Shown: in pieces, positions 48,996 to 57,888 of the stretch
How the letters are laid out: each line of letters begins with the position of its first letter
How positions within the stretch are numbered: the stretch's first letter is position 1
Assembly (NCBI GenBank): GCA_049323755.1
Contig: JBMOPE010000041.1
Coordinates: 307,180 to 371,179, forward strand
Direction: 5' to 3'
Origin: BRHc4a sp049323755
GTDB lineage: Bacteria; Bacillota; Desulfotomaculia; Desulfotomaculales; Desulfocucumaceae
Length of the DNA: 64,000 nt
Translations under genes and position numbers: made by a program
Notes under the pieces: model-generated
What the model saw: only the letters and a program-made list of their open reading frames with translations
Database searches by the model: none
Told to the model about the DNA's origin: nothing

Positions 48996-50318
48996 ATGTC
49001 TTCCAATGGAGATAAAATTAGGACTGGCTATTGGTCAGTAGCAACTCAAAAGCATCTAAAACAATTTACTGCGGATAGTACAGGCTTGGGTAAATTTGGC
49101 AATCTTAATCTTGCGGGAAAAGCTGGGAGATTCCTTGGCGTAATAAGAGGAAACAGTGTTATTAATGATATGAATAAGCTAGAGCAAATGGCTAATAATG
49201 TAGGCATTAATAGCAGAGCGGAGTTAATAAAAATTATCCTTCCTGAACTTGAGCAAGCATCCGATAAACAAATTGAACTGATTAAAGACATTACTGGCCA
49301 AATAACTGGAGTTGCAGAATATGTGCCTGATAATGCAGAAGTATTAGCGATCTCAGGTCAAGTATTTGAAAATCTATATCCTACTTCAGTTGAGCTTGTC
49401 GCAATAGAAACCATGGATGAAACAAAAAGAATTCCATACTTAAAGAGTGAACTTTACCAAATGCTTACTAAAAAGGGGTATAAGGAAAATGATATTACCC
49501 TTGCTTTAGCACTACAGAACCAGTATAGACTACTTCAGACTTTTGATAAATCCAAAAGTCAAGAGCCAATAATAAGCAATGAATATGTTTGGGGGCCAAA
49601 TAATAAAAAAATTGCTCTAGCAGTGTCGAGTCTTGACTTAGGGAATCGGAAAAGCTTAAAAGAAATTATAGAAATAATACAAAAAACACAGGGTTATCCT
49701 CTTGACAAACTCTCCCATTACGCGGAGGATATATTATTATTGGCTAAAAAAACGGGAATGATTAACCCCACCACTATAATATCAAGCAGAGGATTGCACA
49801 AGGAATTTGGATTCAGTTCAAATCTACTCCATAAAGAGTCGTATAATGATGATATTCTAGATGATGTAAAATTATTACTTGCTTCAATTAGATTTGGTGA
49901 AAATTATACACCCTATTCAACAATTGATGATCCTCCGAGGTTTTTGTCAAGGCTTATCTCTGACGGCAATATTGGACCTCATGATGCTAATGCAACAGAC
50001 TACACTTTACTAGAAAAAAAAGGAATAGTGCGAGTAGTAACTAAAACAAAATATCATTATAGGGCTGGAACATATAGAACAGGCCCGTGCTTAGAACTTG
50101 TTCGTAAAGATGTTGCAGAAGAAGCATTAAAAATTATTAAAGACCCGGACTACACATTAGATATAGAAAATTCTCATGATACTGGCATTGGTTCTATGAT
50201 GGATACTGGCTCATACCTGTCTCCTGAAGAAGGTAGAATACGACTAGGTGAATCTCCTGAACATATAAAAATAGTTGAAGATCATTGTTGTAGGTTACTT
50301 AGAGGGGAACTCTTATAA
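48996..50318 (+). CDS. Uncharacterised 440-aa protein, first gene of a two-gene module
   Basis: 440 residues, cytoplasmic, AT-rich, ATG after GGGGGAAAG. No membrane segment and no recognised catalytic motif. The N-terminal 70 residues (GKFGNLNLAGKAGRFLGVIR, RAELIKIILPELEQASDKQI) and the middle are helical, with a repeated LLLAKKTGMINP/LLLASIRFGENY-type region; a basic aromatic stretch TKYHYRAGTYRTGPCLEL near the C-terminus could be a winged-helix or nucleic-acid contact. Followed 16 nt later by a putative nuclease gene, so they form an operon. Placed in a defence-rich element, it may be a sensor or partner; this is inference. Confidence 0.55.
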   Translation: MSSNGDKIRTGYWSVATQKHLKQFTADSTGLGKFGNLNLAGKAGRFLGVIRGNSVINDMNKLEQMANNVGINSRAELIKIILPELEQASDKQIELIKDITGQITGVAEYVPDNAEVLAISGQVFENLYPTSVELVAIETMDETKRIPYLKSELYQMLTKKGYKENDITLALALQNQYRLLQTFDKSKSQEPIISNEYVWGPNNKKIALAVSSLDLGNRKSLKEIIEIIQKTQGYPLDKLSHYAEDILLLAKKTGMINPTTIISSRGLHKEFGFSSNLLHKESYNDDILDDVKLLLASIRFGENYTPYSTIDDPPRFLSRLISDGNIGPHDANATDYTLLEKKGIVRVVTKTKYHYRAGTYRTGPCLELVRKDVAEEALKIIKDPDYTLDIENSHDTGIGSMMDTGSYLSPEEGRIRLGESPEHIKIVEDHCCRLLRGELL

Positions 50319-50334
50319 TAAGGGAGCGATACAA

Positions 50335-51762
50335 TTGTCAGACAAGAACCGCATAGCAGATAATAAATCAATGCAAAGCAAATCTGATTTAGAAAAAACT
50401 GTTCAAAATACTGATGAAAAAATTTTAGTTGACCGCAACGTTTCAAATGAAGAAATTAGAGTACCAAGTGAAAATAACACATCTTCAGCCTTACCAAAAA
50501 CTGGCAGCAATTTTGAACAAATAGAGTTAGACTTAAAAAGTGTAGAACAAGTACAACTTAAGGCCGTAAAAGAAACCAAAGCTAGCAACAATCAAAAAAA
50601 ATACAAGAAGCACAACAATACTAGATCTAATCCTAAACAAAATTCTCCTGTAATACCTCCGGGAATTTTACTTGAATACAGAATTAAAAGATTAGTCTTT
50701 AACTTAGGGTATTACCCTAGAATGGGCATTGATCTAAAGACTTCGTATGGTGAAACTGCCGATAAAATTACTGACTTAGATGTCTATGGAATATATATTC
50801 ACAAAGATTTTACAACAAAAACACTTTGGGCTGATTGCAAGTCTGGGGAAGTAAAAATTCATGATAGACTTTCTTGGATAAAAGGTGTTATGGGTTCAAT
50901 TCAAATTAATGATGTAATTCTTGTTGCTGGCGGAGTAAGAACATCGGTTAAGCAGTATGCAAGAAAATCTGGCATACAGATTCTTGGTTTAAATATTATT
51001 GAAAAGTTGGAGCAACAATATGACATTAAATCTGATGATTGGAGAGGTTCATGGAACCCTGATACCCAATTTAATAAAATTATAACTTTATCAAGAATAA
51101 GTATTCCATTGAATGAACAATATAAAAAAATTGCGAATTTTATATCATCTGACTATTGGGTCATGGATAACTACTCAAAGGCTAAGAAAGCACTTACAGC
51201 ACTTCGCGAACTATCTTCAGTAGTTTCGATCCCTACACATGAAGAGCAGTCGAAGGCAATTAAATGGGCCATATATGACCTCATTGTTATGTTTTTGTTG
51301 GCCACTCTTAATATTTCTAAAGAGCTTTACTATTTTTCGGATAGTGAAAAGAAGGAAACCATATACGAGGGATTGTCTTCTGGAGATCTGCCAAATAAAA
51401 AAAGGGCTGAAATAATTGATGCAGCCTTTAGATATGTATATAATACCCTTAAGAATCAAGTCCCTGATTTTCAGGTTCCTTCTAAAATGCCGACGATTAA
51501 CTTAAATCCTCCGAGTTACTCCGATGCTTTTTTTAATCTGATATTACGAATAACAAGCAAGCCATCGCATTATTTCGATATATTACGCTTTATGGATTTT
51601 GTCTTAATGGAATACGATTTAAACGAGAAACCGTATAACGAGAACGAATTAAAAGCCATGTTTAATAATTATGATGCTGTTTTAATAGGTGCAAAAACTT
51701 TGCTCCATTTCATATGTCATACTACGGATATATCGCGAACTTCGTTCTGCTTACTAAGATGA
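50335..51762 (+). CDS. Putative PD-(D/E)XK-like nuclease, second gene of the module
   Basis: TTG at 50335 behind GGGAGCGAT; an upstream ATG overlaps the first gene and has no ribosome site. 475 residues: a 100-residue charged, Lys/Asn-rich disordered N-terminus, then EYRIKRLVFNLGYYPRMGI, TDLDVYGIYIHKDFTTKTLW and ADCKSGEVKIHDRL, which match a restriction-endonuclease-like core (Glu helix, D, then DxK), followed by a strand-rich GSIQINDVILVAGG. The C-terminal 250 residues are helical and contain hydrophobic stretches. Likely nuclease effector acting with the 48,996 product. The active-site assignment is by pattern and would need structural comparison. Confidence 0.5.
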   Translation: MSDKNRIADNKSMQSKSDLEKTVQNTDEKILVDRNVSNEEIRVPSENNTSSALPKTGSNFEQIELDLKSVEQVQLKAVKETKASNNQKKYKKHNNTRSNPKQNSPVIPPGILLEYRIKRLVFNLGYYPRMGIDLKTSYGETADKITDLDVYGIYIHKDFTTKTLWADCKSGEVKIHDRLSWIKGVMGSIQINDVILVAGGVRTSVKQYARKSGIQILGLNIIEKLEQQYDIKSDDWRGSWNPDTQFNKIITLSRISIPLNEQYKKIANFISSDYWVMDNYSKAKKALTALRELSSVVSIPTHEEQSKAIKWAIYDLIVMFLLATLNISKELYYFSDSEKKETIYEGLSSGDLPNKKRAEIIDAAFRYVYNTLKNQVPDFQVPSKMPTINLNPPSYSDAFFNLILRITSKPSHYFDILRFMDFVLMEYDLNEKPYNENELKAMFNNYDAVLIGAKTLLHFICHTTDISRTSFCLLR

Positions 51763-52020
51763 ATAAAGATTTATTGAATAGTTTGAAGTATGCCCAAGGG
51801 GGTTAGACCCAAAAACAATAACATATAAATTTTGTGAATTAATTTTCAGAACTGACCCCTTTGGTTATTCCGTTTCAGCATTTTTTCTCCCCTCCCTTAA
51901 AACCTCTCTACATAAAACAACTACATTTGAGACATGAATAGAGAATAAAGACTGGGATTTTCGTCTCAGAGTTTATCTCAATGCTATTTTTAAATGCTCG
52001 CCATCCGTTAGGCCAGCAAA
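51763..52020. other. Convergent intergenic region
   Basis: 258 bp between the nuclease-like gene and the ABC ATPase. AT-rich, containing TGCCCAAGGGGGTTAG; no clear terminator hairpin. Confidence 0.35.
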
Positions 52021-53640
52021 CTAATTCGTTTCTGAACTTGTTTTCTTCCAATCTTTTATAAATAATGTCTTATCATGAGCCAATTGCAGGACTGAAAGTT
52101 CGTTAAGGACTTTTTTAGTTTCTATATTATATTTATTAATCTCATCAACTGCTATAAAAATTTGTTTCTTTTGTCTGCGGTAAATATCAATTATATTTTC
52201 GATTGCTACATTTTCAACGTTTTTAAACAATAATGTATCATGAACTAATATAGGTAATTGGGTTATTTTAAAGATGGCTAAATCGAAAATTAACAAATTA
52301 ACATATGCCCTTCCTGTTCCAGTATCATCAAATACTCTAAAGTCGTATCCTCTATCTTTTAAATCCATAACTGGGGAGCTTTTTCCATCCTTATTCACTA
52401 GCTGATTAAGCTCGTATATATTAATATTGATGCTATTGTTAATCTCCGAAATTACTGTTGCTTTTATTTCCGACAAATCATTTTTAGCTTTTTTAATATC
52501 TTTTTCAATGGTCTCCTTTTTAATATAGATATCATTGGCATGCTTCAATTGACTTATTCTAACCGCAAGTTCGACTATGCGATTAATAGTATATTTAGGT
52601 GCATCCCTTACATCTAGTTTACTATCTATTTCGACATCAATTTTCTCAATGTCTTCATTTAAAAGCTCAATATTTTCCATTAAGTCCTGCTCAGTATTCT
52701 TCAGCTCTTTTTTCAAAATACCACTTATGTTAGCGTGAAAGAGTTCGATAGAAGAAAGTTTTTCAATATTAATATCTGAAAAATATTCCTTTAGTCTCGA
52801 TAACTCTGACTTTAAACCAATATTTTTATTAATATTATTGCGTATTCTCTTGAGTCTATCCTCATAGATATTTTTTCTCCTCAACAATTCACTTCTATCA
52901 CGCTTTAAACTTAATATCTCTTTTGTTACCAGATCAGATATATTTGTTTTTTCTGCATGTATATCGGAAGCCAACATATCCTTTTCTGCATCTAGCTCAT
53001 CGATTTCTCTTAAATTTTGTTTATATATGGTTTTGGTAATTAATGGTAGGTAATTCTTCTTTGCTGCTTTATTTATAGCTTCCCTACGTTCTGATAAATC
53101 ATCAATTTGCTCAGTAAATGATTTTATTCCGCTATATTTACCGAATAATTTAATAATTGTCTCAACTGCCGATTTGCCATTTGTACCAACCTGGTGAAGT
53201 GGCTTTTTGATATCATAATTGTCTTTTCCCCATACTCTTGAGTATAGACTAACAATGGATCTGAATGAGATGTATGGTAGGTCAATTTTATAACTTTCTT
53301 TAAGCATGGTAGTATAATCAATGGTGCTTTTTTCGTGTAATATTTCATATTTTTCATTGCAGCAATATACAAACTTATACTTATCCGTTTTTCTAATAAA
53401 ATAGAATTGGTCATTATCAAATTCGAACTTAAACCTAAACTCGTGATGACCCAAGTTTTTAATTGCGTCATAATTTACCTTTACATATGAATCACCACCG
53501 AAGACAAAATCTATTATCATTAGCATAGTAGATTTACCAATAGAATTTGATGCTAGATGATCACCGAGAACAACATTCAGACCTTCATGAAAAGTTACCA
53601 GCGGTTTTCGAAAAAGATCGCACCTAATTTCTTTTAACAT
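52021..53640 (-). CDS. ABC-3C system ATPase (DUF2326-type SMC-like)
   Basis: 539 residues. Walker A region LGDHLASNSIGKSTMLMII near residue 27, a FVFGGDSYV strand after it, two long coiled-coil stretches (residues about 170-430), then a C-terminal ATPase half with GTGRAYVNLLIFDLAIF and LPILVHDTLLFKNV and IFIAVDEIN. This N-half/coil/C-half layout with the VHDxxLF motif is characteristic of the DUF2326 ATPases of ABC-3C (ABC three-component) conflict systems. ATG behind GGAG, overlapping the middle component by 17 nt. It is thought to sense invasive nucleic acid and trigger the effector. Confidence 0.85.
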   Translation of the reverse strand: MLKEIRCDLFRKPLVTFHEGLNVVLGDHLASNSIGKSTMLMIIDFVFGGDSYVKVNYDAIKNLGHHEFRFKFEFDNDQFYFIRKTDKYKFVYCCNEKYEILHEKSTIDYTTMLKESYKIDLPYISFRSIVSLYSRVWGKDNYDIKKPLHQVGTNGKSAVETIIKLFGKYSGIKSFTEQIDDLSERREAINKAAKKNYLPLITKTIYKQNLREIDELDAEKDMLASDIHAEKTNISDLVTKEILSLKRDRSELLRRKNIYEDRLKRIRNNINKNIGLKSELSRLKEYFSDINIEKLSSIELFHANISGILKKELKNTEQDLMENIELLNEDIEKIDVEIDSKLDVRDAPKYTINRIVELAVRISQLKHANDIYIKKETIEKDIKKAKNDLSEIKATVISEINNSININIYELNQLVNKDGKSSPVMDLKDRGYDFRVFDDTGTGRAYVNLLIFDLAIFKITQLPILVHDTLLFKNVENVAIENIIDIYRRQKKQIFIAVDEINKYNIETKKVLNELSVLQLAHDKTLFIKDWKKTSSETN

Positions 53641-53854
53641 ATTTCAACACTCCATATTCATTACCATATTCCACACAATTTAGAACGTATAATGCATCTA
53701 ATACCAATATAAACTCATTTATATCCTCGAATCTATCAACGGTCTTCTCATATAATTTTACTATTGCCAATTCCTCAGCCATTAACTCATCTAGGACGTA
53801 GGGAAATTTACTAATTATACTTTCATCTATGCTAATTACTTTGCTTGGGAGCAC
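53624..53854 (-). CDS. ABC-3C middle component
   Basis: GTG at 53854, behind GAGGTG inside the end of the effector gene; the longer frame upstream is a shadow. 76 residues: LPSKVISIDESIISKFPYVL then DELMAEELAIVKLYEKTVDR and FILVLDALYVLNCVEYG. Starts with LPSK, contains an acidic/hydrophobic helical core and ends in front of the ATPase, the pattern of middle components that link ATPase and effector. Overlaps both neighbours, confirming a three-gene operon. Confidence 0.7.
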   Translation of the reverse strand: MLPSKVISIDESIISKFPYVLDELMAEELAIVKLYEKTVDRFEDINEFILVLDALYVLNCVEYGNEYGVLKYVKRN

Positions 53855-54611
53855 TCGAAAACACCTCGCAATTCTGAATAAAAAATGCCACAATGACCTT
53901 GCATGCTTCCAGGGACCCCTTCTTTGTTATAGAATTTAGCCATTCGGCCAACCTATAATAGATTACTTCCTGGTTACTAGACATAGTCCTTACTTTTAAA
54001 TAAAAACATTTTATCTGTCCAGATATTATGTCGAATTTTCCTATTGTTTCCTTATCCATTTCCGCAAATAATGACTTTATGAATAAATACTAATCTGAAA
54101 TATCGTCCTTTATTCTCTTTTTCAGCAAATAATTCATCGTTTTGTCGATTTTTTCATCTACCTTAAGAGCGTTATAGTCTAGTTTTTCTATTTGTTCACC
54201 TAGATCAGAATTTAATGTCTTTAAAATTTCAACTATTTCGTCCTCAATGGTGTAAGAGGAGTATGTACCCATTATTTTATCGGTCTCTACTAACTCTCGC
54301 TTGATATGATATAAATTCATATATTCTTCAGCTGTTCTCGGTTTATCGAATTGCTCATGACAATTGAGGCATAATGGTATAACGTTATCTAGGTCATTAA
54401 CGTCTGAACTCAACCTTGGCATTGATTCAAGCAACTTCGCCTCTTCATTTGTCGGATTAAGGGGATAAATATGAGCAATTTGATATTTTTTCTGTGTTTT
54501 TTTGTTTTTCTTATATTGAAGTTTGTCAGCACATAAAGGGCAAATTCCTTTCACCTGGTTGTATAAGATGCGTTGCTCAGCCTCAGTATAGTCTCTCCTA
54601 GCATTACTCAT
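53832..54611 (-). pseudogene. ABC-3C HNH-nuclease effector interrupted by one in-frame TAG
   Basis: From the ATG at 54611 the first 173 codons give a protein with CPLC, IAHIYPLNP and IPLCLNCHEQFDKP, an HNH endonuclease core (His, Asn, His) with two CxxC zinc pairs. A TAG at 54092-54090 stops it. The same reading frame then continues with no shift for another 86 codons (IKSLFAEMDKETIGKFDII, YYRLAEWLNSITK, ACKVIVAFFIQNCEVFS), which is the C-terminal docking domain typical of ABC-3C effectors. So the gene is either a single-nonsense pseudogene or an amber readthrough gene. The rest of the operon is intact. Confidence 0.75.
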
Positions 54612-55007
54612 GTTATCACCACCGATTAATTTAAAGCTCTTTTGTGGAGGTCTGCAAAAAGCCTTTAATTCATTATTATTATAAATTGTTTATTCTGACA
54701 TATAGCAATAATTTCAACGAGCAAATAAATACTCCTTCCTTATTTGCCAATACTTTGTAAAAATACTAGAAAAATGGGTTCTTTTTGTTATATATTGCTC
54801 GTCTCCTGTATAAGGATTATTATAGAGAATTATAAATCATCCGAGATTTTTCTCGGAAAGCTTTACGTAGGAACCGGTAGAGATGCTTAGCATTCATAAC
54901 CCAGAGGGGTTGGATTGAGGTCTTAATAAAACTCGTTTTTAAAAACAATATGCAATTCGTAGGGGCTTCAGCCTTCATACAGGGCCTGGGGGGTGTGTAG
55001 GGGGTGT
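54612..55007. other. AT-rich intergenic region
   Basis: About 395 bp upstream of the effector and downstream of the second recombinase. A small CCGAGA-TTTT-TCTCGG hairpin lies at 54841-54856. No gene supported; it should hold the ABC-3C promoter near its left end. Confidence 0.45.
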
Positions 55008-55979
55008 CTACCTCCAGGACAATTCCTCAACAGCCCTGGCGAGGTCGTCCTCGTTTGGCAGGGTGTATCTCGTAACCATCGCAAGGTTCGGAGTTCCATC
55101 TTTTTTTGAATGCCCCGCCAGCCTCGCGATAACATCAAGAGGAACCTTCCTAACCGCCAGTTCGTGGCAGAAGGTATGCCGAAGGACATGAGGAGTCACT
55201 TCAATGCCGGTAAGCCTCGAATATTTCTGAAGGATAAATTGAACTGCCCTGGTGGTCATTTTCGGGGATCGCTGGGTGACGAATAGATATTGGCTGTCGC
55301 TCCTCCGCTCTGCCAGGTATTCCTGAACAGCCTGTCGTGCATCCAGGTTGAGCGGAACCTCCCGGTATTTACCACCCTTCCCGCTCTGGACAATAACCTT
55401 ACCTTTACGGTCAGTAATATCCAGGTCTTTAAGCCGTATATCACATAATTCCTGCACTCTCAGGCCGGTATGAAGTAGTATAGTAATTATAGTTAGCTCC
55501 CGATTATCCCCATGCTTCCGTACTGCCCTGATAAGGGCGTTCTGTTCATTCCTGGTCAGCCACTTAGGGGCTTCCTGCTGGACAGTTACATTGTCAACAT
55601 GCTCGCAGGGGTTGTCCGGTATAATCCCCCTATCGACAAACCAGCGGAAAATAACTCCCAGGTGGATCAGGTTGAGGGAAACTGTCCGTGGCTTGAAGTT
55701 CTGCGAGGCCCAGCGTTTAAAATTGGCGATATCAAGCTGGGTGGCGTGAATGGCATAAAGCGAGGGATCAGCTTTACTTCCGTCTGCTTCCGAGGTTTTA
55801 AAAAATTGTGTGTCCGTATCGGAGCCTTTTCCCCTATTGCTAGGCCCCCCCATCCCCGGGGTGTACCCCCCTTCGGCCTCCAGCCAGCGAACAAACTTGT
55901 CCCAGCTTGAGCGGTACTGGCGAATAGTGAGGTCTGACTTACCCTGTTTTCGGAGGTCTTCCAGGAACTGATAGAACAT
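55008..55979 (-). CDS. Second tyrosine recombinase (XerC/D-like)
   Basis: 323 residues. N-terminal SAM-like domain (KSDLTIRQYRSSWDKFVRWL) with an unusual insert of about 30 residues rich in G, S and D. Catalytic residues: LLHTGLRVQELCDIR (Arg), HVLRHTFCHELA (HxxR), ARLAGHSKKDGTPNLAMVTRYTLP (His and Tyr). ATG behind GGAGGACGG. GC content is higher than that of the ABC-3C genes. Unlike the integrase at 45.8 kb it is not beside a tRNA repeat, so it may resolve multimers, move a smaller cassette, or be a relict of another element. A promoter framed by an inverted repeat lies directly upstream. Confidence 0.85.
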   Translation of the reverse strand: MFYQFLEDLRKQGKSDLTIRQYRSSWDKFVRWLEAEGGYTPGMGGPSNRGKGSDTDTQFFKTSEADGSKADPSLYAIHATQLDIANFKRWASQNFKPRTVSLNLIHLGVIFRWFVDRGIIPDNPCEHVDNVTVQQEAPKWLTRNEQNALIRAVRKHGDNRELTIITILLHTGLRVQELCDIRLKDLDITDRKGKVIVQSGKGGKYREVPLNLDARQAVQEYLAERRSDSQYLFVTQRSPKMTTRAVQFILQKYSRLTGIEVTPHVLRHTFCHELAVRKVPLDVIARLAGHSKKDGTPNLAMVTRYTLPNEDDLARAVEELSWR

Positions 55980-55997
55980 GGCTGCCGTCCTCCTTGC

Positions 55998-56078
55998 ATA
56001 TGCGATGAGTTTTTATAGGCTTAATGGAGCTAATACTCGGTATTTTCTGGATCTATTATACCACTACTCATCGCATAT
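55998..56078. repeat. 13-bp inverted repeats flanking the recombinase promoter
   Basis: ATATGCGATGAGT (55998-56010) and ACTCATCGCATAT (56066-56078) are perfect inverse copies 55 bp apart. Between them a minus-strand TATAAT lies in GGTATAATAG. They may be operators or recombinase recognition sites that would allow inversion of the 55-bp promoter segment. Confidence 0.65.
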
Positions 56079-56478
56079 TGATATAATGAACGACAACTAA
56101 TTACTATCTTACCCATGGTATCGGCAATACCGATGACATCTCATATCTGCTAGTAAATTTATTTATGGCTCTGTCCTCAACTCAGGGTATAGATTAAACA
56201 ATGCCATATATTACCTGTCTTTATTTCTCCACCTTCACACCGGCAAAAATACCCCGCAGTGTCACTATTACTGATAAAAAAATACTGGAAACCGTTGGGA
56301 GCGTAGCCCTTACACCAATACAAGGAACACATGTTCTGTCATTTTGAGACGGGGTTTTCTGGATCGGGGCGTATGCGGTGGCTCTGGCGGTGTATCGATA
56401 CTCCGCGAAAGGCAGAAACCCCCCGCCGTAATCGCTCGTAGCTTGCCGACAACAGCAGGGGGCAGCAGTTTATTCTGA
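56079..56478. other. Non-coding region downstream of the prim-pol gene
   Basis: About 400 bp with no supported gene. It includes a GC-rich part near 56,345-56,460. No clear RNA or terminator structure was recognised. Confidence 0.4.
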
Positions 56479-57735
56479 CTATTCGACCGGAGCTGGTTTC
56501 CTGGGCTTCCCCAATGCCAGGATGGTCAATTTTGAATTCTCATTATTCCTTATCTTATAAACATAACCCCTCTCCAGAAGGTAACGCATGGCTTTTTGCA
56601 CGGTGTTGGGACTGCCAATTCCGCACCAGCCCGCAGCGAACCTCCAGGAGAATGGTGAGCCGACCTGATCCGGGTCATAAAGAGTCCTCAACGATAAAAG
56701 CAAAATAAATCCCTTGTAGAGCTTTTTCACTGATTCCGGGGCGTCGTCCGGCAGCTTGTGGGCGTACATGGACGGCGGGTGAACATATCCCAAATCCGCC
56801 AGGCACCGGAGCCACCAGACCAGCCTTTCGCCTCCCTTTAGCTTTTCGAGCTTACCTGTCTTACAGGCAGCGTAAACATCCGGGAGCAGCCAGCATCCGG
56901 CTTCCCGGTGAAAGTCTTTTAAAGCGATAATGCCGTTATCCAGGCGGTAGAGGGCTGCGGAGGGCTTCTTTTCCTCGTGACCGGGAAGAGGACACCCGAA
57001 CGACTTCCCGACCTGCGTAACCGGGACTCCAAGACTCTGGAGAACCGCCAGGGCCACATCATCCTGCTTCTGGAGGTCAATTAATGTTCTGGCCCTACTT
57101 TCGGTATTGACTGCATCATCATTATCAGTGTTAGCTGTGGGGGTATAGCAAGTATTAATATTTATTCTTGCTTCACCAGTAGGATATAGTAGTAGACAAG
57201 ATACCCCTGTTAACCGTTTAATCAACTCATCACTGTACGGTTCAAGGCCCGTATCCTCCGGGGATAGATAGTCCGCCCAACCGTACCTTCCACCATTGGG
57301 ATGGATTGACGGCGGGGCCACCACATAACCGCCCTGTGCTTTAATATCGCCTCCGTCGAACTTACAGCTTTTATACGGCTTTTCCGCCTGGAGGTAAACA
57401 TGCAGACCCCGACCAGTATGGGCCATCGCTGTCTGCGGTAATCCTTTGGGCTCGATGGTATCGAAATCAACAACCACCAACCCGGAGGCCGTTCCGGTAA
57501 TAATGCCGATATTGATACCGGGATACCTGGCAAACCAGTTTTGTATTTCCTTTTTTGTTGACGGTCTAGCTGCGAGAGGCTTCCAGGTGGGCTTGCCTTT
57601 AATCTTCGGCAGCAGCGGAGCAAAGGGTTCTTTCCCGCCTGGGGCCAGGGGCAGAACAGCCCACCCCTGATCTACGTACATTAAAGCAGCTTCCAGAATG
57701 TCGTTGTTGGATTCGCAATTAAGCAGAGGCTGCAT
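56479..57735 (-). CDS. Prim-pol (bifunctional primase/polymerase) replication protein
   Basis: 418 residues, ATG behind AAAGGAG. N-terminal prim-pol domain: ALMYVDQGWAVLPLAPGGKEP, NIGIITGTASGLVVVDFD (the catalytic DxD), TGRGLHVYL (His) and GGYVVAPPSIHPNG. This is the archaeo-eukaryotic primase-like family (PF09250) of plasmids and integrative elements. The C-terminal half (residues 230-418) has a cysteine/histidine region and a winged-helix-like end (TVQKAMRYLLERGYVYKI), but no helicase motifs. It probably primes replication of the excised element. Confidence 0.85.
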   Translation of the reverse strand: MQPLLNCESNNDILEAALMYVDQGWAVLPLAPGGKEPFAPLLPKIKGKPTWKPLAARPSTKKEIQNWFARYPGINIGIITGTASGLVVVDFDTIEPKGLPQTAMAHTGRGLHVYLQAEKPYKSCKFDGGDIKAQGGYVVAPPSIHPNGGRYGWADYLSPEDTGLEPYSDELIKRLTGVSCLLLYPTGEARININTCYTPTANTDNDDAVNTESRARTLIDLQKQDDVALAVLQSLGVPVTQVGKSFGCPLPGHEEKKPSAALYRLDNGIIALKDFHREAGCWLLPDVYAACKTGKLEKLKGGERLVWWLRCLADLGYVHPPSMYAHKLPDDAPESVKKLYKGFILLLSLRTLYDPDQVGSPFSWRFAAGWCGIGSPNTVQKAMRYLLERGYVYKIRNNENSKLTILALGKPRKPAPVE

Positions 57736-57888
57736 TCGTTTCTCCTTTCGGGTAAAAAATAAGACCGGGGATAAGACTCCGGCCTTTTTTTAGGGAATTG
57801 TTATATTACGTTGTTGATTAGCGACAAAATACTATCGATTCTCGTTAGCGTAATGAACAAAGTTAACTCTTAGATTGTTATCGCGATA

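Noticed and set aside
53855..53893. Longer start for the ABC-3C middle component
   Set aside because: The extra residues are a shadow of the effector C-terminus; the GTG behind GAGGTG gives the family-typical LPSK start.
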